A stretch of DNA of 64,000 nt from Bradyrhizobium sp. AZCC 1721 (lineage in GTDB: Bacteria; Pseudomonadota; Alphaproteobacteria; Rhizobiales; Xanthobacteraceae): positions 1,851,001-1,915,000 of the forward strand of contig NZ_JAZHSB010000001.1 of the NCBI RefSeq assembly GCF_036924715.1, in the 5' to 3' direction. The notes below the pieces were generated by a model. The model searched no databases. It worked only from the letters and a program-made list of their open reading frames with translations, and was not told the origin of the DNA. This document shows, piece by piece, positions 43,825 through 53,676 of the stretch. The translations under genes and the position numbers were made by a program. Every line of letters starts with the position of its first letter. The first letter of the stretch is position 1.

Positions 43825-46800
43825 GTGCAGACGACACTGCTCGGCCTGGCAATCGCCTTCATCGTTGCGCTGATTGCCGCGCTGATCGGGCCGTATTTTA
43901 TCGACTGGAACCAGTTCCGGCCGCAGTTCGAGGCTGAGGCGAGCCGGATCATTGGCGCGCCGGTGCGCGTCGGCGGCAAGCTCGACGCGCGCCTATTGCC
44001 GGCGCCGTCGCTGCAATTGCACTCGGTCGTGGTCGGCGGCGTCAACGATCTCGGCAAGGTTCGCGCCGACAAGCTCGACGTGGAATTCAGCCTGGGCTCG
44101 CTGATGCGCGGCGAGGTGCGCGCCACCGAGTTGACGATCAACCGCATGTCGCTCGATCTCGGCCTCGATACCAGAGGACGGATCGACTGGCCGGCATCGA
44201 CCGGAACGTTCAATCTGGGTTCACTGGCGATCGATCGGGTCAATCTGACCGGCCGCATCGCCCTGCATGATGCGGTCAGCCGCTCTAAGCTCGAACTGAA
44301 CGACATCGCTTTCAGCGGCGACGTGCGTTCGCTGGCCGGTTCGATCCGCGGCGATGGCAATTTCATGCTGTCGGGCACGCGCTATCCGTTTCGGGTCTCC
44401 TCGGGGCAGGGTCCCGAGGGCAACGGCACCCGCGTTCATCTCAATATCGACCCAGGCCAGCGTTCGCTCGCCATCGATCTCGACGGCCTGCTGAACTTCG
44501 ATTCCCGCGCGCCGCGGTTTGAAGGCGCGATAACGCTCGTCGCTCCTCCCGGCCAGAAGGGCAAGGGCAACGATCCACCGTGGCGTATCGCAGCGAAGGT
44601 CAAGTCCGATTATTCGACGGCACGGCTGGAACAGGTTGAAGTGACTTATGGCGCCGAGGAGCGCGCCCTGAAGCTTGCGGGCGGCGGCGACATCCGTTTC
44701 GGCCCGACGCCGCTGCTGCGCGCGGCGCTGTCGGCACGTCAGCTCGATGCCGACAGGTTCGTTGCCAAGGAAAATGGCAACTCGACTGAGCCGGCTCGCG
44801 CGCTGTCGGCGCTGCAGGCGCTCAGCTCCGTCATTCCGCATCTGCCGATCCCAGCGCAAATCGAGCTCGCCTCCGAGCAGGTCATGCTTGGCGGGCGCCC
44901 CTTGCAGGACATCGCTGCCGAGCTCGAAGGCGATGCCAAGTCCTGGCGAGTCCACAGGCTGGAGTTCCGCGCGCCTGGCGCGACCAGGGTTTCGCTCGCC
45001 GAGGCCGGCGCGAAGACCGCTGTACCGGACCGCTTCAAGGCCGCGCTCAGCGTCGAATCCTCCGATCCCGACGCGCTCTTGACCTGGCTGCAGGGCCGCG
45101 GCGAAACCGCTTATCGCAGCCAGAAGCCGCTTCGCCTGCGCGGCGACATCACCGTGGCGCCCGAAGGCTTTGCCATCGACACCATGAAGGCCGACATCGA
45201 TGGCGGCACGGTGGAGGGACGGGTGGTGGTGTCGCACCGGCAAGCCGCTCACGGCTCCAGGATCGATGCCGACCTGAAAGCGGCGCGTCTTGATCTGGAT
45301 GCCGCCACGGCCTTTGCGCGGTCGCTTGTAGGGCCGCAAGGCGAGTGGCCGGACGAGGGGAAGCTCTCGCTCGATATCGGCCGCGCCACCTCCGCCGGCC
45401 AGGAGCTATCCCCGCTGCTCGCCAGGCTGGCTTACTCGCCGGCAAAGATATCGCTCGAGCAGTTGAAGATCGGCGAGCTTGAAAACGTGACGCTGGACGG
45501 CGCCGGCAATTTCGACCGCGTCAACGCGACCGGATGGTTCGCGCTCAATTCGAGCGCTGCCTCGCTCGGCCGGCTGACCAGCCTGATCGTTCCCTTTTCA
45601 CCGCCGCTGGCCGCGCGGCTCAGTGCGATGGGGACGAGCCCGGGTCCGGCGCGCCTGAAACTGGCGCTTGACCTCACCAAAAATGCCGGGCCGTCCGATC
45701 GCGTCCAGGCGCGCGCCACGGCCGAACTCGACTCGCCACTGCTCAAGGGCACCAGTACGATCACCGCCAGACCCGCCGTCGCGGCGATCCAGGGCATCGA
45801 TCTGGCCGCGCTCCAGCGCAGCGAGGTCTGGATCGATTCGAAATTGTCGTCGGAGCAAGGACGCACCTTGCTGGCATTGCTCGGCTTCGATCGCGCCATC
45901 ACGGCGGGCGATGGTCCCGCGCAATTCGAGAGCACCGCGACGGGTGCGTGGGGTGCGCCGTTGCGGCTCAAGGCAAAGATCTCGGGAACAGGACTCGACG
46001 CCGAAGCGGAAGGCTCCGCCGAACCATGGGCGTCGGAGGCAAAGGCAGTTCTCGGCCTGAAAGTTCGCAGCGCCGATTTCGCCCCGCTGCTCGATCTCAA
46101 ACCGGCGGATACGCTGGCGCAGAACATCGGCCTGTCCTCGCGCGTGCAGCTTGCCGGCAATCGGCTGACCTTCGACGATCTCGACAGCAGCGTCGGCGGT
46201 TCGCGCCTGCGCGGCCGCGTGGCGGTGACGCTCGGCGAGGAAAAGGAGTTCGAGGGTGAGATCGGCGCCGACCAGCTCGCGCTGACGCCGGCCCTTGCCC
46301 TGGCGTTCGGTGCCGCCGGACACGATGCCACCGAGCCGCTCGGCCCCGGGCTTGCGAAGGGTTGGCGCGGCAGCATCGCGTTTCAGGCGTTGCGCGGCCT
46401 GCTTCCGGGCGGAAGCGAATTGCAGCCGGTGAGCGGGGTGATCAAGAGCGACGGCAAGTCGCTGACCTTCGATGCCATCAAAGGCAAGATCGGCGGCGGC
46501 GATGTCACGGCCACGATCGATGCAAGGCCGGGCGCGCACGGAATTGCCTTGAACGCGAGCGTCCAGCTTTCCGGTGTCGACGGCGCGGCGCTGCGCTATC
46601 GCAATCTCGCGATGCCTGCCGGCCGCGCGTCGATGCAGGTGACACTGACGACCCAGGGCCGCAGCGCCTCGGCGCTGGCGGGCGCGCTGTCCGGCAGCGG
46701 AACGCTGACGCTGGACGCGGCCAGGATATCAGGCCTTGATCCGCGCGCTTTCGAGGTGGCGGTGCGCGCCAATGACAACGGGCAGGCCAAGGACGACGTT

Positions 46801-47466
46801 CGATTGAAGCAGATCGTCGAATCCGCTCTTCCGGCCGGCGCGCTTGCGGTGCCTTCGGCGCAAATCCCGTTCACCATCAGGGACGGCCGGCTTCGCGTCG
46901 GGGCGACGACGCTGGACGGCAATGGCGTGCGGGCCATCGTCTCCGGCGGATACGATATCGCCGCCGATCAGGCCGATATCCGCGCCGCCCTTTCGCTGAC
47001 GATGACGACCGGGCGTCCGGAGATTCAACTGCTTGCCGTGGGGACGCCCGATGCGCTGACCCGCAGCGTCGACGTTGCCCCGTTGTCTTCGTGGCTGGCG
47101 GTGCGTGCGATCGATCACGAAACGCGAAGGCTCGATGCCATCGAGCGCGGCGAGCCGCCGCCGCCGTCGCCGCCACCAATCGTGCTGCCTACGGAGGGGC
47201 AGTTGCCGATTCCGGAGGCGGTGCCGAGCGCGCCGGTCGTCGCGCCAAAGGGGCGCGATCCACGGCGACCTCCGGCGAAGAAGACGACCGCGCCGCGTCC
47301 GCCCGTCGTGAACGCGCCGCCGGCGCCTGTCGCAGGCCAGCCGCAGGTTGCGCCGCTGCCGCCGCCGATCGACGTCAGGCCCGCGCCCGGCGCCGCCAAG
47401 CCGAAGCCGCGTCCGCCACTTGCGCTGACGCCGCAGTTCGCCAATCCGCCGCCGCGCTCCAATTAG
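43825..47466 (+). CDS. AsmA family inner-membrane/periplasmic lipid-homeostasis protein
   Basis: The GTG at 43825 has AAGGGGAAGCACC just upstream and begins LLGLAIAFIVALIAALIGPYF; an ATG at 43783 is possible. The roughly 1213-aa protein has one N-terminal membrane helix, the AsmA opening DWNQFRPQFEAEASRIIGAP and a long beta-rich periplasmic body with repeated LxGxGxLxLxxxx patterns. AsmA/TamB-like proteins are proposed to bridge or transfer phospholipids. The last 100 residues are proline-rich and probably disordered. It converges on the ABC-F gene with overlapping stops. Confidence 0.88.
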   Translation: MQTTLLGLAIAFIVALIAALIGPYFIDWNQFRPQFEAEASRIIGAPVRVGGKLDARLLPAPSLQLHSVVVGGVNDLGKVRADKLDVEFSLGSLMRGEVRATELTINRMSLDLGLDTRGRIDWPASTGTFNLGSLAIDRVNLTGRIALHDAVSRSKLELNDIAFSGDVRSLAGSIRGDGNFMLSGTRYPFRVSSGQGPEGNGTRVHLNIDPGQRSLAIDLDGLLNFDSRAPRFEGAITLVAPPGQKGKGNDPPWRIAAKVKSDYSTARLEQVEVTYGAEERALKLAGGGDIRFGPTPLLRAALSARQLDADRFVAKENGNSTEPARALSALQALSSVIPHLPIPAQIELASEQVMLGGRPLQDIAAELEGDAKSWRVHRLEFRAPGATRVSLAEAGAKTAVPDRFKAALSVESSDPDALLTWLQGRGETAYRSQKPLRLRGDITVAPEGFAIDTMKADIDGGTVEGRVVVSHRQAAHGSRIDADLKAARLDLDAATAFARSLVGPQGEWPDEGKLSLDIGRATSAGQELSPLLARLAYSPAKISLEQLKIGELENVTLDGAGNFDRVNATGWFALNSSAASLGRLTSLIVPFSPPLAARLSAMGTSPGPARLKLALDLTKNAGPSDRVQARATAELDSPLLKGTSTITARPAVAAIQGIDLAALQRSEVWIDSKLSSEQGRTLLALLGFDRAITAGDGPAQFESTATGAWGAPLRLKAKISGTGLDAEAEGSAEPWASEAKAVLGLKVRSADFAPLLDLKPADTLAQNIGLSSRVQLAGNRLTFDDLDSSVGGSRLRGRVAVTLGEEKEFEGEIGADQLALTPALALAFGAAGHDATEPLGPGLAKGWRGSIAFQALRGLLPGGSELQPVSGVIKSDGKSLTFDAIKGKIGGGDVTATIDARPGAHGIALNASVQLSGVDGAALRYRNLAMPAGRASMQVTLTTQGRSASALAGALSGSGTLTLDAARISGLDPRAFEVAVRANDNGQAKDDVRLKQIVESALPAGALAVPSAQIPFTIRDGRLRVGATTLDGNGVRAIVSGGYDIAADQADIRAALSLTMTTGRPEIQLLAVGTPDALTRSVDVAPLSSWLAVRAIDHETRRLDAIERGEPPPPSPPPIVLPTEGQLPIPEAVPSAPVVAPKGRDPRRPPAKKTTAPRPPVVNAPPAPVAGQPQVAPLPPPIDVRPAPGAAKPKPRPPLALTPQFANPPPRSN

Positions 47467-49040
47467 CCGAGCGCGATCTCCCGGCCGATCCCGATCGCCC
47501 GCAAAAATGCCTCGTCGTGGCTGACGGCGATCAGCGCGCCGTCGAATCCTTTTAGTGCACTCTCCAGCTCCTCGATCGAGGCGAGATCGAGATGGTTGGT
47601 CGGCTCGTCCAGCAGCAGGAGCAAAGGCGGCTGCGGTCGCGCGAATACGCAGGCCAAACCCGCGCGCAGCCGCTCGCCGCCGCTCAGCGTCGCCGCGATC
47701 TGCAGCGCTGCCTTGTTACGGAACGCAAACCGCGCCAGGGCGGCGTGCGCCGCGTTGGCCGAGAGTTCCGGATTGAGGCGCCGCAGATTGTCGAGAATGC
47801 TTAAGCCGGGATCGAGCAGGCCGACATGCTGATCGAGCACGGCAATACGGTCGGTGAGGCGGCTGATATCGCCGCCCGCCGGTTTCAACTCACCGGTGAG
47901 CAGGCGGAACAAGGTGGTCTTGCCAGAACCGTTGGCGCCGCGGATGGCGATCCGCTCGGGTCCGCGAACCCCGAACGACAGCGGTCCGAACAGATGACGC
48001 TCGCCAAAGGCCATCACAACGTCCTTCAAGGCGACGAGTTCGCGGCCGCCGGGCAGATGGGTGCGCGGTAGATCGATCGAAAGCGGCGTCAGGATCTCGA
48101 CGTGCGCCTTGGCGATTTCCAGCGCCTCGGTGCGCTCGCCGAGCAGGCGGCTGGCGAGCCCGCTTTCGCGCGCAGCGCTGTTCTCGGCGCGCTCCTTCTC
48201 GCGGTCCATGAACATCTTGTCCTCGATGCCCTTGGCGCGGCAGGCGCGGCCGGCCTTGTCGCGGCGCGCCTTCTTTTCCCGCGCCTTCTGCACTGCGCGC
48301 TCGGTATTGCGTAAGGCATCCGAGGCGCGGTCGAGGTCATCGGCGGCGCGGGCCCGCGCCGCCTCACGCGCCTTGGCAAATTCCGGCCACGCGCCGCCGA
48401 ACAGGGTGACGCCCACCGGCGTCAGTTCGACGATGCGGTCGACGCGTTCAAGCAGCGTGCGATCGTGGCTGGCGACGAGGACGCCGCCCTGCCAGCGTTC
48501 GAGCATCTGCGCCACGGCCTGCCTTCCGTCAGTATCGAGATTGTTGGTCGGCTCGTCCAATAGCAGCAGATCGGGTGCCTCGATCAAAAGCCGCGCCAGC
48601 GCCACCCGCGTTCGCTCGCCGCCGCTCAAGGAGACGATCGGGCGATCGAGCGGCAGCGACGGCAGTCCGGCCTCGACCAGCGCCGCCTGTATTTGCGCTT
48701 CCAGCGTCCAATCCGCTTCCGTCGCGTCATCAAGCGATCCTTCGCCGCGTTCGAGCCGGCGCAGGCGGGCGAGGCCGCCGGCGACGCCGAGCGCCTCGTC
48801 GGTCGTTAGCCGTTCGTCAGTCAGTTGTGCGAGCATGCCGATCGAGCCGATGCGTTGCAGCGATCCGCCGGCAGGTTCGATCTCGCCCGCAACCAGGCGC
48901 AGCAATGAGGATTTGCCGCAGCCGTTGCGGCCGACAAGGCCAGTGCGCTCGCGCCCTATGGCGAGCGTCAATCCGTCGAACAGCGGGCGTCCGTCAGGCG
49001 TGGCGAGGCAAATGGAATCCAGAACGAGAAAGGCAGGCAT
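47463..49040 (-). CDS. ABC-F family ATPase (ribosome-associated)
   Basis: This 525-aa soluble protein has two ABC domains without membrane helices: Walker A GLVGRNGCGKSS and GANGSGKTT, signatures LSGGERTRVALARLL and LSGGERLRAGLACVF, and a charged interdomain linker around DRASDALRNTERAVQKAREK. ABC-F proteins act on ribosomes to relieve stalling or protect from antibiotics. Its start is overlapped by the 34-codon upstream ORF at 48994-49098, a possible leader. Confidence 0.9.
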   Translation of the reverse strand: MPAFLVLDSICLATPDGRPLFDGLTLAIGRERTGLVGRNGCGKSSLLRLVAGEIEPAGGSLQRIGSIGMLAQLTDERLTTDEALGVAGGLARLRRLERGEGSLDDATEADWTLEAQIQAALVEAGLPSLPLDRPIVSLSGGERTRVALARLLIEAPDLLLLDEPTNNLDTDGRQAVAQMLERWQGGVLVASHDRTLLERVDRIVELTPVGVTLFGGAWPEFAKAREAARARAADDLDRASDALRNTERAVQKAREKKARRDKAGRACRAKGIEDKMFMDREKERAENSAARESGLASRLLGERTEALEIAKAHVEILTPLSIDLPRTHLPGGRELVALKDVVMAFGERHLFGPLSFGVRGPERIAIRGANGSGKTTLFRLLTGELKPAGGDISRLTDRIAVLDQHVGLLDPGLSILDNLRRLNPELSANAAHAALARFAFRNKAALQIAATLSGGERLRAGLACVFARPQPPLLLLLDEPTNHLDLASIEELESALKGFDGALIAVSHDEAFLRAIGIGREIALG

Positions 49041-49098
49041 GGAGAGCTTCCGAAAATGGACTGAGGTCGCGAGGCGCGGTCAGCTTTGCGATGTCCAT
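48994..49098 (-). CDS. Possible leader peptide ORF overlapping the ABC-F start (34 aa)
   Basis: The ATG at 49098 follows GGAGAGAGAA, a strong Shine-Dalgarno, and the 34-codon frame (MDIAKLTAPRDLSPFSEA...) ends 47 nt inside the ABC-F gene, out of frame. Leader ORFs of this kind regulate some ABC-F resistance genes. No similarity is recognised. Confidence 0.4.
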   Translation of the reverse strand: MDIAKLTAPRDLSPFSEALHACLSRSGFHLPRHA

Positions 49099-49217
49099 TT
49101 CTCTCTCCAGGGGGTCTCTACGCTTCTTCAGCCGGTTTTCGCCGGGTTCCGTCCGTCGCTTTTGCGCGGACTGCAACGACCGTCGATTAGATACGCATTG
49201 CCGTCATTCGTCCAGCT

Positions 49218-49320
49218 AGAGCGTTTTCAAGCGAAGTGGACACCGGTTGCGTCAAGAAAACGCGTCAAAACAAGAATCTAGAGCCCGGTTCTGATTCAAT
49301 CAGAACCGAAAAGGCTCTAG
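49218..49320. repeat. Rhizobial dispersed repeat with terminal stem-loop
   Basis: The element begins GAGCGTTTTCAAGCG and ends CTAGAGCC, CGGTTCTGATT-C-AATCAGAACCG, AAAA and GGCTCTAG, forming nested stems from 49278 to 49320. This sequence type recurs in many Rhizobiales. It occupies most of the 391-bp gap from 49041 to 49431, between the ABC-F and TPR genes. Confidence 0.85.
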
Positions 49321-49431
49321 GCAGGGTGCAAACGGTTTGCGCGCGGCTTGGCGGGAATACTTCATTCGCGGCGGGGTCTCTACTTCCGGCTGGAACATAG
49401 ATGCGCTCACGCAGGAAACCCGGAGGTTTGC

Positions 49432-50010
49432 ATGATGAAGTCGGCAATCAAGTTCGCTACGCTGGCGTTGTTTTCAATGGCTATGATCGCATCGCCGCCA
49501 TCCGTTCCGGCCTTTGCCGCAGGAGGCGGCGGTGATCCGCCTTCGGCCAGCCCGCCGCCGCCGGACACCAGATCCGCTCCCAAATCAACCTCGAAGTCGA
49601 AGAAGAAGGCCCCCAAACAGTCGAGCGCCGACGATGATGCGTTTCGGCAGGGGTACCGTGCCGCGCATGCGACGATCTATGAGCGCAACGGGTTCGCTGG
49701 GGCCATCGAGCAGCTAAAGGCGCTCGGCCGTGACGATAACGCTGATGTTGCCAATCTGATCGGTTATTCCTATCGCAAGCTCGGCGACTACAGGCTGTCG
49801 CAGGCTTGGTACGAGCGCGCGTTGAAGGCGGATCCGAACCACGTGCTGACCTGGCAGTATTACGGCCTGTGGCAGGTCGAGCAGGGCAATCGCGATCAGG
49901 CGTCGTATCATCTGACGCGGATCGCGGCGATTTGCGGCACGGCTTGTGAGGAGTATCGATCGCTGGCCGCTGCGCTCGAAAAGCCGCCCGGCACCGGACT
50001 CGTTTATTGA
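49432..50010 (+). CDS. Exported TPR protein
   Basis: The ATG at 49432 follows CGGAGG (a second ATG lies at 49435). The 192-aa protein has a signal peptide, a low-complexity Pro/Ser/Lys linker (SKSKKKAPKQSS) and two to three TPR-like helical pairs (GYSYRKLGDYRLSQAWYERALKADPNHV-type). It should act as a periplasmic scaffold or assembly factor; the partner is unknown. Confidence 0.82.
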   Translation: MMKSAIKFATLALFSMAMIASPPSVPAFAAGGGGDPPSASPPPPDTRSAPKSTSKSKKKAPKQSSADDDAFRQGYRAAHATIYERNGFAGAIEQLKALGRDDNADVANLIGYSYRKLGDYRLSQAWYERALKADPNHVLTWQYYGLWQVEQGNRDQASYHLTRIAAICGTACEEYRSLAAALEKPPGTGLVY

Positions 50011-50062
50011 GCTTATGACCTAACAGGGCGGGTGCGTTGCGGCGCGCTCGCCTGATCGAGGC

Positions 50063-50320
50063 TTACGCCTGCGGCCGCGGTGCGTCCGGCGCGGCGGCCG
50101 GCATGGCGCGGGTACGGAAATAGTCGAGCACGAAAAGCCGGATCGCCGAGGACAGGTTGCCCTGCTGGCGATTGCTGTCGATCTCGCCGACCAGTTCGGA
50201 CAGCGTCATGTTCCGCAGACCCGAGATTTCCTTCATCCCGTTCCAGAAAGCTTCTTCGAGGCTGACGCTGGTCTTGTGACCGGCAACGACGATCGAGCGT
50301 TTGACGACGGGCGACTTCAT
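50063..50320 (-). CDS. Ribbon-helix-helix protein
   Basis: This 85-aa protein has an RHH_4-type domain: VVKRSIVVAGHKTSVSLEEAFW then MKEISGLRNMTLSELVGEI, the beta strand plus two helices used for DNA binding in dimers. It overlaps the DUF4169 gene by 4 bp, a pairing commonly seen in alphaproteobacteria. The regulatory target is unknown. Confidence 0.83.
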   Translation of the reverse strand: MKSPVVKRSIVVAGHKTSVSLEEAFWNGMKEISGLRNMTLSELVGEIDSNRQQGNLSSAIRLFVLDYFRTRAMPAAAPDAPRPQA

Positions 50321-50505
50321 GATGCCTCTCCGTCCTCGAGCTTGTGCTGGTCCAGAAGATCGCCGGCGCGATCCTTGCGACGTTCAGCGAGCGTGCGTTC
50401 GGCCTTGGTTCGGCCAAAGCGTGCGCGGTTGGCATCGGCTTGCTTTGCCGATTGTTCCCGTTCGATGCGCTTCTTGAATCGCTTCAGATTGATCACGTCT
50501 CCCAT
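50317..50505 (-). CDS. DUF4169 small protein
   Basis: The ATG at 50505 gives 62 residues starting MGDVINLKRFKKR, then highly charged RARFGRTKAERTLAERRKDR, matching the DUF4169 pattern. Function is unknown; it may be a partner of the RHH protein encoded immediately downstream with overlap. Confidence 0.8.
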   Translation of the reverse strand: MGDVINLKRFKKRIEREQSAKQADANRARFGRTKAERTLAERRKDRAGDLLDQHKLEDGEAS

Positions 50506-50774
50506 GCTCGCCTCCATCATCCGGCGACTCGAAGACATGATGATTCATGGGGCGGAAAAACGTCGCGTCGTGCGCAAGCAAATTTGATGGTCATTCGGAA
50601 TCCCCGTCTACCGGCTCTGATAGCATCAAAAAATACATTTCGCTCTGCGAAAAATCGAATAATTCCTGCTCCTACCATGCGTCAACACAACGGCGATAGA
50701 TGATCCACCTCATTCTTCAGTATCGTCCATAGTTTATATCTCTCATCCGTAGTTTCCCGGGGCCCAAGCGGCGA

Positions 50775-52190
50775 TCAGCCCGGGTGTGTCATTTTGTCCG
50801 GCTGCATCAGGCGTTCGAATTCGGCGGCGTCCACAAACCCGAGGCGCAGAGCTTCTTCTTTCAATGTCGTTCCGCGCGCGTGCGCCGATTTGGCGACCTT
50901 CGCCGCGTTGTCGTATCCGATCCTGGGGGCCAGTGCGGTGACCAGCATCAGCGAGCGCTCCATCAATTCGCGGATTCGCTTTTCGTCGGCGCGGATGCCC
51001 ACCACGCAATGTTCGGTGAACGAGCGTGCCGCGTCCGACAGCAGTTGAATGGAATGCATCATACAATATGCCAATACGGGTTTGTAAACATTCAATTCGA
51101 AATGCCCCTGGCTGCCGGCGACGGTGACGGTGGTCTGGTTGCCGAACACCTGACAGCAGACCATGGTCATCGCTTCGCACTGAGTCGGGTTGACCTTGCC
51201 GGGCATGATCGACGAGCCCGGTTCGTTTTCCGGCAGGATCAATTCTCCGAGACCGGAACGCGGGCCCGAACCCAACAGGCGAATGTCATTGGCGATCTTG
51301 AACAGGCCGGTCGCCGCCGAATTGATCGCGCCATGCACCAGCACATAGGCGTCGTTGCAAGCCAGCGCCTCGAACTTGTTGGGTGCGCTGGTGAACGGCA
51401 GCCTTGTGATTTTCGCGACATGCTTGGCGAACAGCTTTGCAAATTTCGGCTTCGAGTTGAGACCGGTTCCAACCGCGGTGCCGCCTTGCGCCAACGGGAA
51501 CAGTTCCTTCACCGCGGCTCGCAGCCGCGCGATCCCGCTCTCGACCTGCGCGGCGTAGCCCGAAAATTCCTGCCCCAGCGTCAATGGCGTTGCGTCCTGG
51601 GTGTGGGTTCTCCCGATCTTGACGATTTTGGCGAACGCCTTTTCCTTCTTGCGCAATTCGCGATGCAACTCGTCGAGCGCCGGAATCAGGTCGGCGACGA
51701 TGCGTCCGGCGGCAGCGATATGCATCGCCGTCGGGAATGAATCGTTCGACGACTGACTCATGTTGACGTGGTCGTTGGGATGAACCGGTTTCTTGGCGCC
51801 GAGTTCGCCGCCCAGCATCTGGTTGGCGCGGTTGGCGATCACCTCGTTGAGATTCATGTTGGTCTGGGTGCCCGAGCCGGTCTGCCAGACGACCAGCGGG
51901 AAGTGATCGTCGAGCTTGCCTTCGATCACCTCGCGTGCGGCGCGGATGATGGCGCTGGCTCTGCGCGCATCGAGCAGTCCGAGCTCCCGGTTGGTTTGGG
52001 CGGCGGCGAGCTTGACGATACCGAGCGCATGGACGATCGCGATCGGCATACGGTCCTGGCCGATCTTGAAATTCTGTCGCGAGCGCTCGGTTTGCGCGCC
52101 CCAATAGCGGTCAGCGGGAACGTCGATCGGACCGAAGCTGTCGGTCTCGCTACGGGTAGATTTGTTTCCGGATGTTTTTGCTCGAGCCAT
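50775..52190 (-). CDS. fumC: Class II fumarate hydratase
   Basis: This 471-aa enzyme interconverts fumarate and malate in the TCA cycle. The signature [15 protein letters not shown] (about 318-332) is intact and includes the catalytic Ser, with the [16 protein letters not shown] and [10 protein letters not shown] segments also present. This is the iron-independent, heat-stable class that many bacteria use under iron limitation or oxidative stress. It is likely monocistronic; the 269-bp gap to the DUF4169 gene shows no feature. Confidence 0.95.
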   Translation of the reverse strand: MARAKTSGNKSTRSETDSFGPIDVPADRYWGAQTERSRQNFKIGQDRMPIAIVHALGIVKLAAAQTNRELGLLDARRASAIIRAAREVIEGKLDDHFPLVVWQTGSGTQTNMNLNEVIANRANQMLGGELGAKKPVHPNDHVNMSQSSNDSFPTAMHIAAAGRIVADLIPALDELHRELRKKEKAFAKIVKIGRTHTQDATPLTLGQEFSGYAAQVESGIARLRAAVKELFPLAQGGTAVGTGLNSKPKFAKLFAKHVAKITRLPFTSAPNKFEALACNDAYVLVHGAINSAATGLFKIANDIRLLGSGPRSGLGELILPENEPGSSIMPGKVNPTQCEAMTMVCCQVFGNQTTVTVAGSQGHFELNVYKPVLAYCMMHSIQLLSDAARSFTEHCVVGIRADEKRIRELMERSLMLVTALAPRIGYDNAAKVAKSAHARGTTLKEEALRLGFVDAAEFERLMQPDKMTHPG

Positions 52191-52261
52191 GCGTATGTCC
52201 GTTGCGCCGTGAAAGGGCGGAACGCGTACACTACAGCGTAGCGGATTTTCTCGCGCTTAGA

Positions 52262-52777
52262 TTATTTCTTGCGGAAACGATCCAGTCGCACCACTTCAGC
52301 GCCTTCGCTCGTCTTTGCCGGCTCGTCCTCGATTTCCGCTGCGGGCTCCGGCGCGGCGACGGGCAGGGCGGACGGCGCGGAAACCGCCGGCACCTTCGCC
52401 GCGGGCGCCTCTGGCACCGTTTCCGACGGCTCGAATTGCAGGCCGAACTGTACCGACGGATCGAGGAAGCTCTTGATCGCCGCGAACGGCACCACCAGCC
52501 GCTCGGGGATGCCGCCGAACGACAGGCCGACCTCGAAACGATCCTCCGTCACCACCAGATCCCAGAACTGATGCTGCAGGATGATCGTCATCTCTTCCGG
52601 ATATTGCGCCAACAGCCGCGGCGACAGCTTCACGCCGTCGGCGGTGGACAGGAAGGTGATGAAGAAATGATGCTCGCCGGGCAGGCCATGTTCGGCCGCG
52701 TCAGCCAGCACGCGGCGCAGCACTCCGCGCAGCGCGTCGCGCGCCAGCACGTCATAACGGATGTGATCGGTCGCCAT
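52262..52777 (-). CDS. sspB: SspB, ClpXP adaptor for ssrA-tagged proteins
   Basis: The ATG at 52777 gives 171 residues. The conserved core (about 8-110) contains HIRYDVLARDALRGVLRRVL, HHFFITFLSTADGV and LVVPFAAIKSFLDPSVQFGL, the alphaproteobacterial SspB domain that binds tmRNA-tagged substrates. The acidic linker ends in VVRLDRFRKK, the tail that docks to ClpX. It lies about 145 bp downstream of ssrA on the same strand. Confidence 0.9.
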   Translation of the reverse strand: MATDHIRYDVLARDALRGVLRRVLADAAEHGLPGEHHFFITFLSTADGVKLSPRLLAQYPEEMTIILQHQFWDLVVTEDRFEVGLSFGGIPERLVVPFAAIKSFLDPSVQFGLQFEPSETVPEAPAAKVPAVSAPSALPVAAPEPAAEIEDEPAKTSEGAEVVRLDRFRKK

Positions 52778-52921
52778 GGTCGTCCTGTCAGGTTTTATGG
52801 CCGCCGGTCCCCCGACTCGCCCCTTTGCCCCCATGCTACCCCGGCGGGAGCCGCAGGTCAGCAGGCGCGACGGATCGAATTTGCAGCAACGGCTCCCGTC
52901 GGCCGGAAATGAAAAGAATTA

Positions 52922-53262
52922 AGTGGAGGCTTCTGTTGCCAGGTGCCTCCGAACCCCGCCTAGCGGAGCTTAACCCGCTAGGACTTTAGATCGGTCTTTC
53001 AAACTGCGTTACGCAGCCTGAGCAACCGGAGCATAGTTGTCGTTTGCAACTATTGCATAGCCCGATAACGGCGGAACAATACCGGGAAAAAACTCGTCCT
53101 TTACGCCCTCGTCGATCCTGGTTCGCCCCCGCCGAAACCCACCACGGGAGGGGTGGGCTTGGGTGGAGGCGCCGGGTACTGCCCCCGGGTCCGAATGGTT
53201 TATTGCGACGGTCATTTATTTCCATAGCCGGCGAACCGGCACCTCCAATATAGGGTGCAGGT
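52922..53262 (-). ncRNA. ssrA: Permuted two-piece tmRNA (ssrA)
   Basis: The acceptor piece comes first, ending GGCGCCTCCACC near 53162. After a linker the coding piece starts GGGGGCGAACCAGG at 53130; GGGGGCG pairs with CGCCTCC to rebuild the alanine-type acceptor stem, including the G3-U70 identity pair. The resume codon and tag read ANDNYAPVAQAA and then a stop (53047-53009). The coding piece ends around the GGAGGC...GCCTCC stem (52950-52925). Outer boundaries are approximate. CCA is not encoded. Confidence 0.92.
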
Positions 53263-53676
53263 ACGGAGAAAAACAGGGCCAAAGGCGCTGAACAGGAAGG
53301 GAACATGGACCCCAACTTTCGGTTTGCTGTCGCTCAGTTGCGGTTTCGCCACGGATTCGACGATTCCAAAAGGTGCGTCCACGTCCATTGCACGAATTAT
53401 GCGCAGTTCACCGCCATCCCCAGCGCTCGACCCGCGGTCGTAACGCGATCGGCAATTCACTCGCGTGTGTTGCAGTGCTCCGACCGCAAAAGTTGCGAAC
53501 TGCGCGCCCTTCATGGGGTTTGATGGCGGCTTTGGCCGCTCCGTTTACCGTCGGCTCTGGAGTGTTTGGGTTTTGCTGGCGTTGTCTGAGGAAAGTCGCT
53601 AGGCAGTTTCCGGGACAAGTATCCAGGTTATCCAAGCAAACGGGCGAGAAGCCTGTCTTGGGGAGGAGAGATATCC
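53263..53676. other. Intergenic region between ssrA and tctB
   Basis: This 414-bp region should contain the ssrA promoter (minus strand) and the tct promoter (plus strand). No protein-coding frame is convincing: the frames at 53305-53523 and beyond lack a ribosome-binding site and recognisable domains. Confidence 0.4.

Noticed and set aside
53009..53215. A 68-codon minus-strand protein ending ANDNYAPVAQAA
   Set aside because: This is the tmRNA tag and its upstream RNA read as an ORF, not a protein gene; the acceptor stem and two-piece arrangement show it is ssrA.
53305..53523. A 72-codon plus-strand frame between ssrA and tctB
   Set aside because: It has no recognisable similarity or convincing ribosome-binding site and overlaps the likely ssrA promoter.
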